Below, piece after piece: positions 53,497-61,880 of a stretch of 64,000 bases of DNA (position 1 is the first letter of the stretch; every line of letters begins with the position of its first letter). A model generated the notes under the pieces. That model was not told the origin of the DNA. It searched no databases and worked only from the letters and a program-made list of their open reading frames with translations. A program made the translations under genes and the position numbers. Source of the stretch: Flavobacterium fragile. Lineage in GTDB: Bacteria; Bacteroidota; Bacteroidia; Flavobacteriales; Flavobacteriaceae. The stretch covers positions 62,001-126,000 of the forward strand of contig NZ_JAMLJN010000003.1 in the NCBI RefSeq assembly GCF_023634865.1, given 5' to 3'.

Positions 53497-55056
53497 ATGC
53501 CACGCGAATTTCAATTTCAAGTTTCACCTGAAGTAGCGGCAAACGAAAGTTTGTTAGCCCAACATGTAGCCAAGTTATTTCAGGTTAGTCCCAAAGAAAT
53601 TCAGAAAGTGGTGGTTTTAAAACGCTCGATAGATGCGCGTCAGAAAGCTATTAAAATCAATATTAAGGCGAATGTATTTTTGGTTGGAGAAGAATATGTA
53701 GCATCAAAAGTCGAGTTGCCCGATTATCCTAATGTTGCCAATAAACAAGAAATAATTGTGGTTGGTGCTGGACCGGCGGGGTTATTTGCTGCTTTGCAAT
53801 TGATTGAATTGGGTTTAAAGCCTATCGTTATAGAACGCGGGAAAGATGTTCGTGGACGTCGTCGTGATTTAAAAGCCATTAATCGCGATGGTATTGTGAA
53901 TGCAGATTCCAATTATTGTTTTGGCGAAGGTGGAGCAGGGACGTATTCTGACGGAAAATTATATACTCGTTCTAAAAAACGTGGTGATGTAGATCGTATT
54001 TTAGAGCTTTTTGTGGGGTTTGGAGCTACACCTGAAATCATGGTAGAAGCCCATCCGCATATTGGTACTAATAAATTACCTCAAATTATTCAAGATATTC
54101 GAGAGCAAATTATTGCAAGTGGGGGGCAGGTTTTGTTTGAAACATGCGTTACCGATTTCGTTATTAAAAACAATGAAATGCAAGGAGTTGTTCTACAAAA
54201 TGGTGATGTCATCTCAGCCAATAAAGTTATTTTGGCTACAGGACATTCTGCTCGTGATATTTTTGAATTGTTGCATAAAAAAGGCGTTCCTATTGAAGCA
54301 AAGCCATTTGCTTTAGGCGTTCGTGCGGAACATCCACAAGAATTGATTGATCAAATTCAATATTCGTGCGATTTTAGAGGCGATTATTTACCGCCAGCGC
54401 CGTATTCTATTGTAAAACAGGTGAACGGTCGCGGTATGTATTCGTTTTGTATGTGTCCCGGTGGTGTTATTGCTCCTTGTGCTACGGCTCCGGGTGAAGT
54501 GGTGACGAATGGTTGGTCTCCTTCAAAACGTGACCAAGCTACTGCTAACTCTGGAATTGTGGTGGAATTAAAAATGGAAGATTTTAAGCCCTTTGAGAAA
54601 TTTGGACCGCTAGCGGGTATGGAATTTCAAAAAGCTATCGAACAAAAAGCTTGGCATTTGGCAGGAGAGACTCAAAAAGTGCCAGCACAGCGAATGGTTG
54701 ATTTTACTCAGAATAAAATTTCGGCTACTATTCCTAAGACCTCTTATGTTCCCGGTACTACTTCGATTGAATTAGGACAAGTTTTTCCTGGATTTTTAAC
54801 CCAAATTATGCGTGAAGGTTTTGTGCAGTTTGGAAAATCGATGCGTGGTTATATGACCAATGATGCTATTTTGCATGCACCTGAGAGTAGAACTTCTTCA
54901 CCGGTGCGTATTCCACGCGACCCTTTTTCTTTGGAGCATGTTCAAATTAAGGGATTGTATCCTTGTGGAGAAGGGGCAGGGTATGCTGGGGGGATTATTT
55001 CGGCTGCTATTGATGGCGAGAAGTGTGCTTTGAAAGTAGCTGAAAGTTTACGATAA
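53497..55056 (+). CDS. NAD(P)/FAD-dependent oxidoreductase (COG2509 type)
   Basis: 519 residues. An N-terminal ~85-residue alpha/beta domain (FQVSPKEIQKVVVLKRSIDARQ) precedes the dinucleotide fold EIIVVGAGPAGLFAALQLIE (about 85-104, GxGxxG), then ERGKDVRGRRRD, CFGEGGAGTYSDGKLYTRSKKRG (about 141-163) and a C-terminal GEGAGYAGGIISAAIDGEK. This order matches the family of uncharacterised FAD dehydrogenases often labelled electron-transfer flavoprotein or geranylgeranyl reductase-like. Substrate unknown. Ends 4 bp from the convergent pldA gene. Confidence 0.85.
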   Translation: MPREFQFQVSPEVAANESLLAQHVAKLFQVSPKEIQKVVVLKRSIDARQKAIKINIKANVFLVGEEYVASKVELPDYPNVANKQEIIVVGAGPAGLFAALQLIELGLKPIVIERGKDVRGRRRDLKAINRDGIVNADSNYCFGEGGAGTYSDGKLYTRSKKRGDVDRILELFVGFGATPEIMVEAHPHIGTNKLPQIIQDIREQIIASGGQVLFETCVTDFVIKNNEMQGVVLQNGDVISANKVILATGHSARDIFELLHKKGVPIEAKPFALGVRAEHPQELIDQIQYSCDFRGDYLPPAPYSIVKQVNGRGMYSFCMCPGGVIAPCATAPGEVVTNGWSPSKRDQATANSGIVVELKMEDFKPFEKFGPLAGMEFQKAIEQKAWHLAGETQKVPAQRMVDFTQNKISATIPKTSYVPGTTSIELGQVFPGFLTQIMREGFVQFGKSMRGYMTNDAILHAPESRTSSPVRIPRDPFSLEHVQIKGLYPCGEGAGYAGGIISAAIDGEKCALKVAESLR

Positions 55057-55060
55057 TCGT

Positions 55061-55951
55061 TTACCAATTGGCAAAAGATATTCCAGCTCCAATAGTGGTT
55101 TGGCGATGATTGTAATCTACTAAAGTTTCTCCATATCCATTAAAAAATTGAATATGTCCTCTTAAGTGTCCTTTCATAGGGAACACATAATTTAATTGTA
55201 GGCTTCCCCCTTTAATACGATTAAAAGGATGCGTTGCAATGGCATAAAATTCATGGCGGTTGTAGTTGTAGGAAACGTTGATTTCGCCATTTCCAATGTA
55301 CTTTGTGATGTATGGATTTTCATCATCACTATCTTTTGTTCGTATCCATGGATTCAGGGATATGATCCAATTGTCTATTTCATATCCTACATGAAATATG
55401 ATTCTGTTCCAACTTCTCGAAAGTGGTATATCACGTCCGTTGGATTGGTGATTTAAAGCGAATCCTAGTGATTTAAAATTCCCTCCGAAGGCTTTTATTT
55501 TGATAGGATACTTAAAAATAATTTCAGGTTCATAATTGATTTCTCGAAAAGCTCTTGATATCTTATCATTATAAACTTGCCAATGTGCTTTTTGAGTATA
55601 GGCTACCCAAATATCCCCTTTGTTCCAAAATAATCCTTGAAAGACTTTGGTTTTAAAACTCAATTGAAATTTAGCTTCCACTGAATTGAATATTTCTTTT
55701 TCAGTTGCTGCATATTTAGGATTTTCACTAACGGGTTTTTCGTTTGGATTATTGGAAATTCTTCCAGCCGTAATGTACATTGGTTTGTATGATACTAATC
55801 GGAAAGTTCCTCTTTTGTCAATGGAGTCCAATTCCCATTTTTGAGAATAGGATTTTTTAATAATGTCTAAGTGTTTGTGGTGGCTTCCTTGAGCCAATAA
55901 GTGGGTAATGAATAAAAAAGACAAAAATGAAAGTAACTGTTTCTTTTTCAT
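55061..55951 (-). CDS. pldA: Outer-membrane phospholipase A
   Basis: 296 residues. Signal peptide KKKQLLSFLSFLFITHLLAQ, then a barrel. The OMPLA active site is visible: ALNHQSNGR with His168 and Ser170, and SRSWNR with Asn182, the same 14-residue His-Asn spacing as in E. coli PldA. It hydrolyses misplaced phospholipids in the outer leaflet, keeping LPS asymmetry. Ends with an aromatic C-terminus (FANW) as outer-membrane barrels do. Confidence 0.9.
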   Translation of the reverse strand: MKKKQLLSFLSFLFITHLLAQGSHHKHLDIIKKSYSQKWELDSIDKRGTFRLVSYKPMYITAGRISNNPNEKPVSENPKYAATEKEIFNSVEAKFQLSFKTKVFQGLFWNKGDIWVAYTQKAHWQVYNDKISRAFREINYEPEIIFKYPIKIKAFGGNFKSLGFALNHQSNGRDIPLSRSWNRIIFHVGYEIDNWIISLNPWIRTKDSDDENPYITKYIGNGEINVSYNYNRHEFYAIATHPFNRIKGGSLQLNYVFPMKGHLRGHIQFFNGYGETLVDYNHRQTTIGAGISFANW

Positions 55952-55981
55952 AGTGTTTTATATCCATGGCAATATAATAAA

Positions 55982-56009
55982 AAAAATCGCAGGTTAACCT
56001 GCGATTTTT
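55982..56009 (-). terminator. Terminator of the cold-shock gene
   Basis: AAAAATCGCAGGTT followed by AACCTGCGATTTTT, a perfect palindrome able to act in either direction; it lies 11 bases past the stop of the minus-strand cold-shock gene. Confidence 0.85.
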
Positions 56010-56019
56010 GGTGTTTTAT

Positions 56020-56466
56020 TTATATTTTTTTTACGTTGACTGCATTCATGCCTTTAGCCCCTTTTTCTAAATCATAAGTAACCAAGTTTCCTTCTTTTAC
56101 TTTGTCGATTAATCCACTGATGTGTACAAAGTATTTTTCTCCTGTTTCTACTTCTTTGATGAAGCCGAAACCTTTTGATTCGTTAAAGAAATCTATAGTT
56201 CCTCTGCGTTCCACTGGTGCTTCGTCTGATTCTGTTCTTCTAGAAACGCCAATTTCAATGCTTTCTACATCAATTTCGATTTTTTTTGAAGGGTCTGGAG
56301 GTGTACTCGTTAAGTGTCCGTTTTCATCTACATAGACATATAAATCTTCTCCAGATAATTTAGGATTGGCCTTACGAGCTTCTTTTTTTTCTTGTTTTTC
56401 TTTTCTTTTTTGTGCTCTTAATTTTTCTTGTTCTCTTTTGTTGAAAGTTTCCTGTGGTCTTGCCAT
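56020..56466 (-). CDS. Cold-shock domain protein with basic N-terminal extension
   Basis: 148 residues. The C-terminal ~65 residues are a cold-shock fold: RRGTIDFFNESKGFGFI (RNP1-like KGFGFI) and GEKYFVHISGL (RNP2-like YFVHIS). The first ~80 residues are very basic and charged (REQEKLRAQKRKEKQEKKEARKAN), then an acidic linker, likely helical and disordered, unlike the ~70-residue Csp proteins. A likely RNA chaperone. A -7 element about 135 bases upstream implies a leader of roughly 130 nt, as is usual for cold-shock genes. Confidence 0.88.
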   Translation of the reverse strand: MARPQETFNKREQEKLRAQKRKEKQEKKEARKANPKLSGEDLYVYVDENGHLTSTPPDPSKKIEIDVESIEIGVSRRTESDEAPVERRGTIDFFNESKGFGFIKEVETGEKYFVHISGLIDKVKEGNLVTYDLEKGAKGMNAVNVKKI

Positions 56467-56600
56467 TAATTTAAATAAATTGAATTAGTATAATTTGTAA
56501 AAGTAAAAGGATAAAAAAGACTAGCGAAATAAACAAGAAATTTATAAAGTACTTTTATTCAAAGTATTGCAAGAAGAAATTCATATCATTACTAATGGTA

Positions 56601-56608
56601 CAAAGGTA
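56601..56608 (-). promoter_or_regulatory. Bacteroidota -7 element of the cold-shock gene
   Basis: CAAAGGTA on the plus strand is TACCTTTG on the minus strand. The expected start would leave a 5' leader of about 125-130 nt. The 56467-56761 gap otherwise holds only this and the idi promoter. Confidence 0.45.
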
Positions 56609-56736
56609 GTGAAAAAAAGTGTTCGATATGAAAAATGTCTAGGATTTCTAATTTTATGCCCTTTTATCGGCACTATTCAACACACGTTAAACTTATCACA
56701 AACTTAAAAACTGGCTTAGAATCCTTTCTTTTTTCG

Positions 56737-56744
56737 TAATTTTG
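56737..56744 (+). promoter_or_regulatory. Bacteroidota -7 element before idi
   Basis: TAATTTTG matches TAnnTTTG, 17 bases before the idi ATG. Confidence 0.5.
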
Positions 56745-56761
56745 AGGACTATTACAACCTT

Positions 56762-57289
56762 ATGATTGAAGAACAAGTAATTTTAGTTAACGAGCAAGAT
56801 GAGCCTATTGGGCTAATGAACAAGATGGAAGCTCATGAAAAAGCGGTTTTACATCGCGCTTTTTCTGTATTTGTATTGAATGAAAAAAACGAAGTGATGT
56901 TGCAACAGCGCGCGCATCACAAATATCATTCTCCTTTGCTATGGACTAATACTTGTTGTAGTCATCAACGCGCCGGTGAAACAAATATAGAAGCCGGAAA
57001 ACGTCGTTTGTTTGAAGAAATGGGATTTCAAACAGAATTAAAAGAGTTGTTTCATTTTATCTATAAAGCTCCTTTTGATAATGGTTTAACCGAACATGAA
57101 TTGGATCATGTGATGATTGGTTATTACAACGAAGCGCCCGATATTAATCCAGAGGAAGTGGAAAGTTGGAAATGGATGTCTATTGAAGCTATCAAAGAAG
57201 ATATGAAGTTCCATCCAGAGCTTTATACCGTTTGGTTTAAAATTATATTTGATGAGTTTTATCATTATCTAGAAGATCATAAATTGTAA
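56762..57289 (+). CDS. idi: Isopentenyl-diphosphate delta-isomerase (type I)
   Basis: 175 residues, Nudix fold. HRAFSVFVLNEKNEVMLQQRA (31-51), TNTCCSHQRAGE (62-73, catalytic Cys66), EAGKRRLFEEMGF (77-89, Nudix-like) and EHELDHVMIG (111-120, catalytic Glu113). Interconverts IPP and DMAPP for isoprenoids, including undecaprenyl phosphate needed by the glycan locus. A 116-bp gap with an AGGAACACAGATTG repeat piece separates it from the next gene. Confidence 0.95.
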   Translation: MIEEQVILVNEQDEPIGLMNKMEAHEKAVLHRAFSVFVLNEKNEVMLQQRAHHKYHSPLLWTNTCCSHQRAGETNIEAGKRRLFEEMGFQTELKELFHFIYKAPFDNGLTEHELDHVMIGYYNEAPDINPEEVESWKWMSIEAIKEDMKFHPELYTVWFKIIFDEFYHYLEDHKL

Positions 57290-57405
57290 ATTTCATTTTA
57301 GGAACACAGATTGAAGTTGTTAGATTAATTTTAAAAATCTTGTTTCTCAAAAAATTAAAATATAAAACGATATTCTAAATTCAAATTTCTAAATTTAAAA
57401 TTGCC

Positions 57406-57816
57406 ATGAAAGTAACTGTTTCGAGAAAAGCTCATTTTAATGCAGCCCATCGTTTGTATCGCAAAGATTGGTCTATGGAAAAAAATCAGGAAGTTTTTGG
57501 AAAATGTAACAATCCTAATTTTCATGGGCATAATTATGAATTGATTGTTTCAGTAACGGGTGAAGTGGATCCAGAGACCGGTTATGTGATTGATACTAAA
57601 ATCTTATCCGATTTAATCAAAGAGCACATTGAAGAAGCTTTTGATCATAAAAATTTAAATGAAGACGTTCCGGAGTTCAAAGATTTGAATCCAACAGCGG
57701 AACATATTGCTTACATCATTTGGCATAAACTTCGCGCTTTACTAGCTGCTGATAAGGATTTAGAAATTACCCTTTACGAAACACCACGCAATTTTGTAAC
57801 ATATAAAGGTTTGTAA
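57406..57816 (+). CDS. 6-pyruvoyl-tetrahydropterin synthase / QueD family protein
   Basis: 136 residues. FNAAHRL with zinc ligand His15, FGKCNNPNFHGHNYEL (31-46) with Cys34 and zinc ligands His40 and His42, and LNPTAEHIAYIIWHKL with the catalytic Asp/His region before it (FDHKNLN). The C-terminal ETPRNF provides the Glu that anchors the pterin. Either 6-carboxytetrahydropterin synthase (queuosine pathway) or a PTPS-type enzyme; no other pathway gene is adjacent to decide. One base separates it from bcp. Confidence 0.9.
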   Translation: MKVTVSRKAHFNAAHRLYRKDWSMEKNQEVFGKCNNPNFHGHNYELIVSVTGEVDPETGYVIDTKILSDLIKEHIEEAFDHKNLNEDVPEFKDLNPTAEHIAYIIWHKLRALLAADKDLEITLYETPRNFVTYKGL

Positions 57817-57817
57817 T

Positions 57818-58270
57818 ATGGCAATTCAAATAGGAGATACATTACCACATTTTTCCGCGACTAAGCAAGACGGAAGTGCATTTGATAGTAAAGAAATTCA
57901 TCAGAAACCTGTTGTGATTTACTTTTATCCTAAAGATTTTACGCCAGGTTGTACCACTCAGGCATGTAGTTTTAGAGATGCTTATCAGGATTTTCAAGAT
58001 TTAGGTGCTGAAGTAATTGGAATTAGTGGTGATTCGGCTAGTTCCCATCAAAGTTTCCAACAACAATATAAATTACCTTTTATTTTACTATCGGATGCCG
58101 ACCGCAAATTGCGACGTTTGTTTGGCGTTCCAACGGCACTTTTTGGCTTATTGCCGGGGCGTGTGACCTATGTTTTTGATGCTAAAGGCCATTGTATTTA
58201 TATTTTCGATAGTATGAGTGCTAAAAATCATATTGAAAAAGCTTTGAAAGCCATTCAAAAGGCGAAATGA
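57818..58270 (+). CDS. bcp: Thioredoxin-dependent thiol peroxidase (Bcp-type peroxiredoxin)
   Basis: 150 residues. FYPKDFTPGCTTQACSFRDAY (key residues 40-55): Cys45 is the peroxidatic and Cys50 the resolving cysteine, the 5-residue spacing of atypical 2-Cys Bcp proteins. Reduces hydroperoxides with thioredoxin. Translationally close to the QueD-like gene. The downstream 224 bp hold a dispersed repeat. Confidence 0.92.
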   Translation: MAIQIGDTLPHFSATKQDGSAFDSKEIHQKPVVIYFYPKDFTPGCTTQACSFRDAYQDFQDLGAEVIGISGDSASSHQSFQQQYKLPFILLSDADRKLRRLFGVPTALFGLLPGRVTYVFDAKGHCIYIFDSMSAKNHIEKALKAIQKAK

Positions 58271-58287
58271 TATAACAATTTGTTTCC

Positions 58288-58345
58288 CTCTTTTAACACC
58301 CCTAAAGTCCTTCCGAAAAGACGGAATAGGCACTCAAGGGGACAT
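58288..58345. repeat. Inverted copy of the CCCTTGAGG/TTAGGGGTG repeat with a small insert
   Basis: AACACCCCTAAAGTCC, then TTCCGAAAAGACGGAATAGG (an inserted mini-palindrome), then CTCAAGGGGAC. It is the reverse complement of the elements near 3446 and 3641; the latter has a different insert (AATAGCTATCGGGA) at the same point. Confidence 0.7.
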
Positions 58346-58494
58346 TTTTTCTAACAATTTAGTGTTTATATTGTTTTCAGCTTGAAGCTTTTTATTCAGC
58401 TGCTATTTTTTCTGAATTTTTGATTCTTTTTTTTGCTAACAAACAGCATCTTTAGCATATTTTAATTGTTTTTTGCATCTTTGTACTTCACTAT

Positions 58495-59460
58495 ATGACT
58501 ATGAAGTTTTATCCTTTAACGTTTACACCGATACTTAAAGACCGCATTTGGGGCGGAACCAAGTTGAAAACTTATCTCAACAAACCGATAGTTTCTGAAA
58601 CTGCGGGTGAGAGTTGGGAAATTTCCACTGTTCCTGGTGATGTTAGTGTGGTTAACAATGGTGCTTTAAAAGGAAAAAACATCAATGAAGTTATTGATTT
58701 GTATCCTGAAGAAATTTTAGGGAAATCGGTTATTGCTCGTTTTGGAAAACAATTTCCATTGCTTTTTAAATTCATTGATGCCAAGGAAGATTTGTCTATT
58801 CAATTGCATCCGAATGATGCTTTAGCTAAAGAACGACACAATTCGTTTGGCAAAACCGAAATGTGGTATGTGATGCAAGCGGATGATTCGGCACGACTGG
58901 TGGTTGGATTTAAAAAAGATACCCATCAACAAGAATATTTAGCGCATTTAGCCAATAAAAATCTACTTGATTTACTGAACGAATATCCCGTTTCCAAAGG
59001 CGATGTTTTCTTTTTAGAAACCGGAACCATTCATGCTATTGGGGCAGGAGTAGTGGTAGCAGAAATTCAACAAACGAGCGATGTTACCTATCGTATTTAT
59101 GATTGGGATCGAGTGGATGCCGATGGTAAAGAACGGGAGTTGCATACTGAACAGGCATTGGATGCTATTAATTATCAGACAACACCTTCAAAAATAGATT
59201 ATCACGAGGCGATTAACCAAAGTACTCCTGTTGTTACTTGTCCTTACTTTACCACTCATATTATTGCTTTGCGTACTGTTTTTGATTGGAACAGAAAGCA
59301 AGACGCTTTTACGGTGTTGATGTGTACTAATGGTCAATTTGAACTTACAGTAGGTGATGAGGTTTACCATTATCGTATGGGTGATACCCTTTTAATTCCG
59401 GCTTGTCTAAAGCAATTGACTTTGAAAGGTGAGGCTACCTTGTTAGAAATTTCGATATAA
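58495..59460 (+). CDS. manA: Mannose-6-phosphate isomerase, class I
   Basis: 321 residues, the short Bacillus-type form. RIWGGTKLKTYL (about 16-27), LSIQLHPNDALAKE and GKTEMWYVM (metal-binding cupin His/Glu), DVFFLETGTIHAIGAG and EIQQTSDVTYRIYDWDR. Interconverts fructose-6-P and mannose-6-P, feeding GDP-mannose and mannose-derived sugars. A KDN-type nonulosonate, if made by the genes at 16-18 kb, would need mannose-6-P. A second ATG two codons in is possible; CATCTTTG near 58476 is a weak promoter candidate. Confidence 0.93.
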   Translation: MTMKFYPLTFTPILKDRIWGGTKLKTYLNKPIVSETAGESWEISTVPGDVSVVNNGALKGKNINEVIDLYPEEILGKSVIARFGKQFPLLFKFIDAKEDLSIQLHPNDALAKERHNSFGKTEMWYVMQADDSARLVVGFKKDTHQQEYLAHLANKNLLDLLNEYPVSKGDVFFLETGTIHAIGAGVVVAEIQQTSDVTYRIYDWDRVDADGKERELHTEQALDAINYQTTPSKIDYHEAINQSTPVVTCPYFTTHIIALRTVFDWNRKQDAFTVLMCTNGQFELTVGDEVYHYRMGDTLLIPACLKQLTLKGEATLLEISI

Positions 59461-59485
59461 TGTATTGGGAACAGAATATATTGTG

Positions 59486-59493
59486 TAATTTTG
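59486..59493 (+). promoter_or_regulatory. Bacteroidota promoter before the 89-residue gene
   Basis: TAATTTTG (-7) with TTG 18 bases upstream (59465-59467) and the ATG 24 bases downstream. Confidence 0.55.
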
Positions 59494-59517
59494 TTCCAAA
59501 TTTAAAATTTATACAAA

Positions 59518-59787
59518 ATGGCAAGCGTTAAAAACTTGAAAAAAGAAATCAACTACGTTTTAGGAGATATTGTAAACATCGTTTACGTTTGGGAAATGAC
59601 CAATGGCGGAAAACCAACAGAAGCTTCTGATAAATTAGTTGATGAAATCTACGAAACTTTTGATACTTTAATGACAAGAGCGAATCAAAAAGACGTTGAG
59701 AGCAAAAAAGCGCATTTTAAACAAATCCGTAAGGATTACGAAGCGGCTGCAAATCAATTTGTTGCGAAAATAAACGAATTAAACTAA
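59518..59787 (+). CDS. Small conserved hypothetical helical protein
   Basis: 89 residues, predicted helical and charged: VKNLKKEINYVLGDIVNIVYVWEM, KLVDEIYETFDTLMTRANQKDVESKKAHFKQI, then YEAAANQFVAKINELN. No signal peptide. I recognise it as the sort of short protein conserved next to this tRNA in Flavobacteria but know of no function. A strong-looking promoter and position just before a tRNA suggest a well-expressed housekeeping gene. Confidence 0.7.
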   Translation: MASVKNLKKEINYVLGDIVNIVYVWEMTNGGKPTEASDKLVDEIYETFDTLMTRANQKDVESKKAHFKQIRKDYEAAANQFVAKINELN

Positions 59788-59839
59788 AAAATTGCGATAA
59801 AAAAGTGCTAATTTTTTTTGGAAATTTAATTTTCAGAAG

Positions 59840-59847
59840 TATATTTG
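59840..59847 (+). promoter_or_regulatory. Promoter of tRNA-Thr
   Basis: TATATTTG (-7) with TTTG at 59817-59820, 19-base spacing, 15 bases before the tRNA 5' end. Confidence 0.65.
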
Positions 59848-59862
59848 CACCGCAATAGAGTT

Positions 59863-59936
59863 GCCGGTGTAGCTCAGCTGGCTAGAGCAGCTGATTTGTA
59901 ATCAGCAGGTCGTGGGTTCGAGTCCCTCCATCGGCT
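59863..59936 (+). tRNA. tRNA-Thr (anticodon TGT)
   Basis: 74 nt cloverleaf: acceptor GCCGGTG paired with CATCGGC (one G-U), D arm GCTC...GAGC, anticodon arm GCTGA-TTTGTAA-TCAGC with anticodon TGT at 59897-59899, T loop TTCGAGT. The second T-stem pair is T-T. Discriminator T at 59936; CCA is not encoded. Reads ACA and probably other Thr codons. Confidence 0.95.
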
Positions 59937-59945
59937 CTAAAGTAG

Positions 59946-59976
59946 AAACCATCACAGTAATGTGGTGGTTTTTTTG
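59946..59976 (+). terminator. Terminator of the tRNA transcript
   Basis: AACCATCAC/GTGGTGGTT stem (one T-G pair), loop AGTAAT, then a run of seven T. Confidence 0.85.
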
Positions 59977-60016
59977 TTTTAGGGTGTTTTGTATAAGAGT
60001 TTTTAATTTGTTTTTT

Positions 60017-60315
60017 AAACTTACCACGCGAAGGGATTCGCGGGTGAGCGGTGGGATTTTTTTATCAAGTATAATGCAAATCTGTTTTATTTAGAACCAC
60101 GCTAAGGGATTCGCGCGGGAGCGGAGCGGGGTTATTGTGAATGTAATCTATTTCTAGTAAAAACATCTAACCAACCTACCACAGCAAAACTAACAAAATA
60201 TAGTCCCTCTGGATTGTAGAATTTATAATTTCTACTCATGTTTGATTTTTATCAAATATAATAAACTTTATTTATAACAACTTTTATCAGAACCACGCGA
60301 AGGGATTCGCGCGGT
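60017..60315. repeat. CCACGCGAAGGGATTCGCG repeats before the IS element
   Basis: Three copies of ACCACGCGAAGGGATTCGCG-like sequence at about 60021, 60096 and 60292, each with a short internal palindrome (CGCGAAGGGATTCGCG). The third continues after the IS as TAGCGGTG at 61778, so the IS split it. Between copies there is AT-rich DNA without a gene. Confidence 0.75.
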
Positions 60316-61768
60316 CAATGTCATTAAGTTAAGGGTTTAATTATTTGAAAATCAACAGATTAAGCTTGTTTTTTTGTGAATAATTTCGTATATTTATATG
60401 GTAATCAGATAATTAGTATCATGCAAAAAAACAGCTTTTCAGATTTTATCTTCTCTTCAATCAGAAATTTTTAGTACTTTTCTGAAAGATAATTTTAAAA
60501 CAAATCCTGAGGATTTTACAAGAAACAGGAAGCAATCTTTTTCAGGCACCATTTTATTTATGCTAAATTTTTTAACTAGAAGCCTATCAATAGAAATTGT
60601 AAACTTTTTGAGCTTTCTCAAAAGAAAAGATATTGCACAAGAAACATTTAGTAAAAGTGCTTTTGTCCAAGCTCGTAAGAAAATAAAGCCTGAGGTTTTT
60701 AAACACTTAAATCAGCGAATTATTGAAGAATTTTACAAGGACAATTCAGGAGTTTTAAGACAATTTGATAACTTACGAATATTAGCAATGGATGGTTCCC
60801 GATTGACTTTACCTTTTACTAAAGAACTTGAAGAAATTTACGGACAAACTAAAAACCAAACTAATACTTACATTGTTCAGACCAAAGCTTGTGTTTTGTA
60901 TGATTTACTCAATGAAATATGCATTAATGGGATTTTGTCTTCAATTGACACTGATGAACGCACACAAGCCAAACAACTCTTGGAACATTGTCAAGCAAAT
61001 GATTTGATAATTTATGACAGAGGTTATCCTTCTTTTGAATTAATTTATGAACATTATCAGAAGAATTTACATTTTCTTATGCGTATGCCATTAGACTTTA
61101 GTCAAGTTGTGAAAGATTTTGTAGCGAGTGGTAAAACATCACAAATAGTCGAAATAAAACCTGGACAAAAAAAGAGTTTTGAAAATAAACCCTATACTAA
61201 ATCTTCAACATTAAAAATAAGGCTATTACGAATAACTTTAAATAGTGGTGGAATAGAAGTTTTAGCAACCTCACTTTTAGATAGTAAACATTATGGTAAT
61301 GAGGTTTTTAAAGAATTATATTTTAAAAGATGGAAAATAGAAACCTACTATGATGAACTTAAAAATAAACTAAAAATTGAGGAATTTTCTGGTTACTCAA
61401 ATCAAAGTATATTACAAGATTTTTATTCAACACTTTTTGTAAGTAATATTCAAACTCTTATAGAAAATGAAATTAACGAAGAGATTGAAAAAGAAAGCGA
61501 AACTAAAAACATAAAATATCAATATAAAATAAATACAACCTTGTCATATGGCTTTATGAAAGATAGAATTTTAGAACTGTTTTTCACTAAAAATGATATG
61601 AATGATATCATAAATGAACTTAAAGAATTATTTAAAAAGCATCTAATTCCAATAAGACCAGATAGAAAATTTGAACGAAAAATTGGGAAATACAGGACAA
61701 GAACAAAACCAATAGTGACTAAAAATCAAAAGAATAGCTTATGATTTTTTCTTAACTTAATGACATTG
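60316..61768 (+). mobile_element. Complete IS4-family insertion sequence
   Basis: 1453 bp. Terminal inverted repeats are perfect over 18 bp: CAATGTCATTAAGTTAAG at 60316-60333 and its complement at 61751-61768. It is flanked by a perfect 10-bp direct repeat TTCGCGCGGT (60306-60315 and 61769-61778), the target duplication expected of IS4 elements. Removing the IS and one duplicate restores a continuous repeat (GATTCGCGCGGTAGCGG). Perfect ends and duplication suggest a recent insertion. The transposase gene is frameshifted near its start. Confidence 0.92.
60421..61744 (+). CDS. IS4 family transposase, frameshifted at an A7 run
   Basis: The ATG at 60421 reads only MQKNSFSDFIF... to a stop at 60475. 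One A fewer in the A7 run at 60425-60431 would give MQKTAFQILSSLQSEIFSTF and join the long frame, whose first own ATG is at 60560 (394 residues). The long frame carries the DDE core: AMDGSRLTLPF (first Asp), LIIYDRGYPSFELI (second Asp) and YFKRWKIETYYDELKNKLKIEE with the Y-x2-R-x3-E-x6-K signature (third, Glu). The 46 upstream codons look like genuine protein, so the element probably arose with an intact gene. The shift could be inactivating, a homopolymer sequencing error, or corrected by slippage. Confidence 0.85.
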
Positions 61769-61840
61769 TTCGCGCGGTAGCGGTGATTCGGGCGGTAGCG
61801 GTGGTAGCGGTGTGTTATTTTTAATGTTCAAAACAAAAAA

Positions 61841-61868
61841 AACTACAACCTCAAGTTGTAGTTTTTTT
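61841..61868 (-). terminator. Terminator of the lipoprotein gene
   Basis: AACTACAAC/GTTGTAGTT stem, five-base loop CTCAA, flanked by A and T runs so it can act in both directions; it follows the minus-strand lipoprotein stop by 12 bases. Confidence 0.8.
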
Positions 61869-61880
61869 ATTTGGTTTTAT

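Noticed and set aside
60421..60477. -1 programmed frameshift at A AAA AAC in the transposase
   Set aside because: A -1 shift leads into the third frame, not the transposase frame; one base must be lost or two gained.
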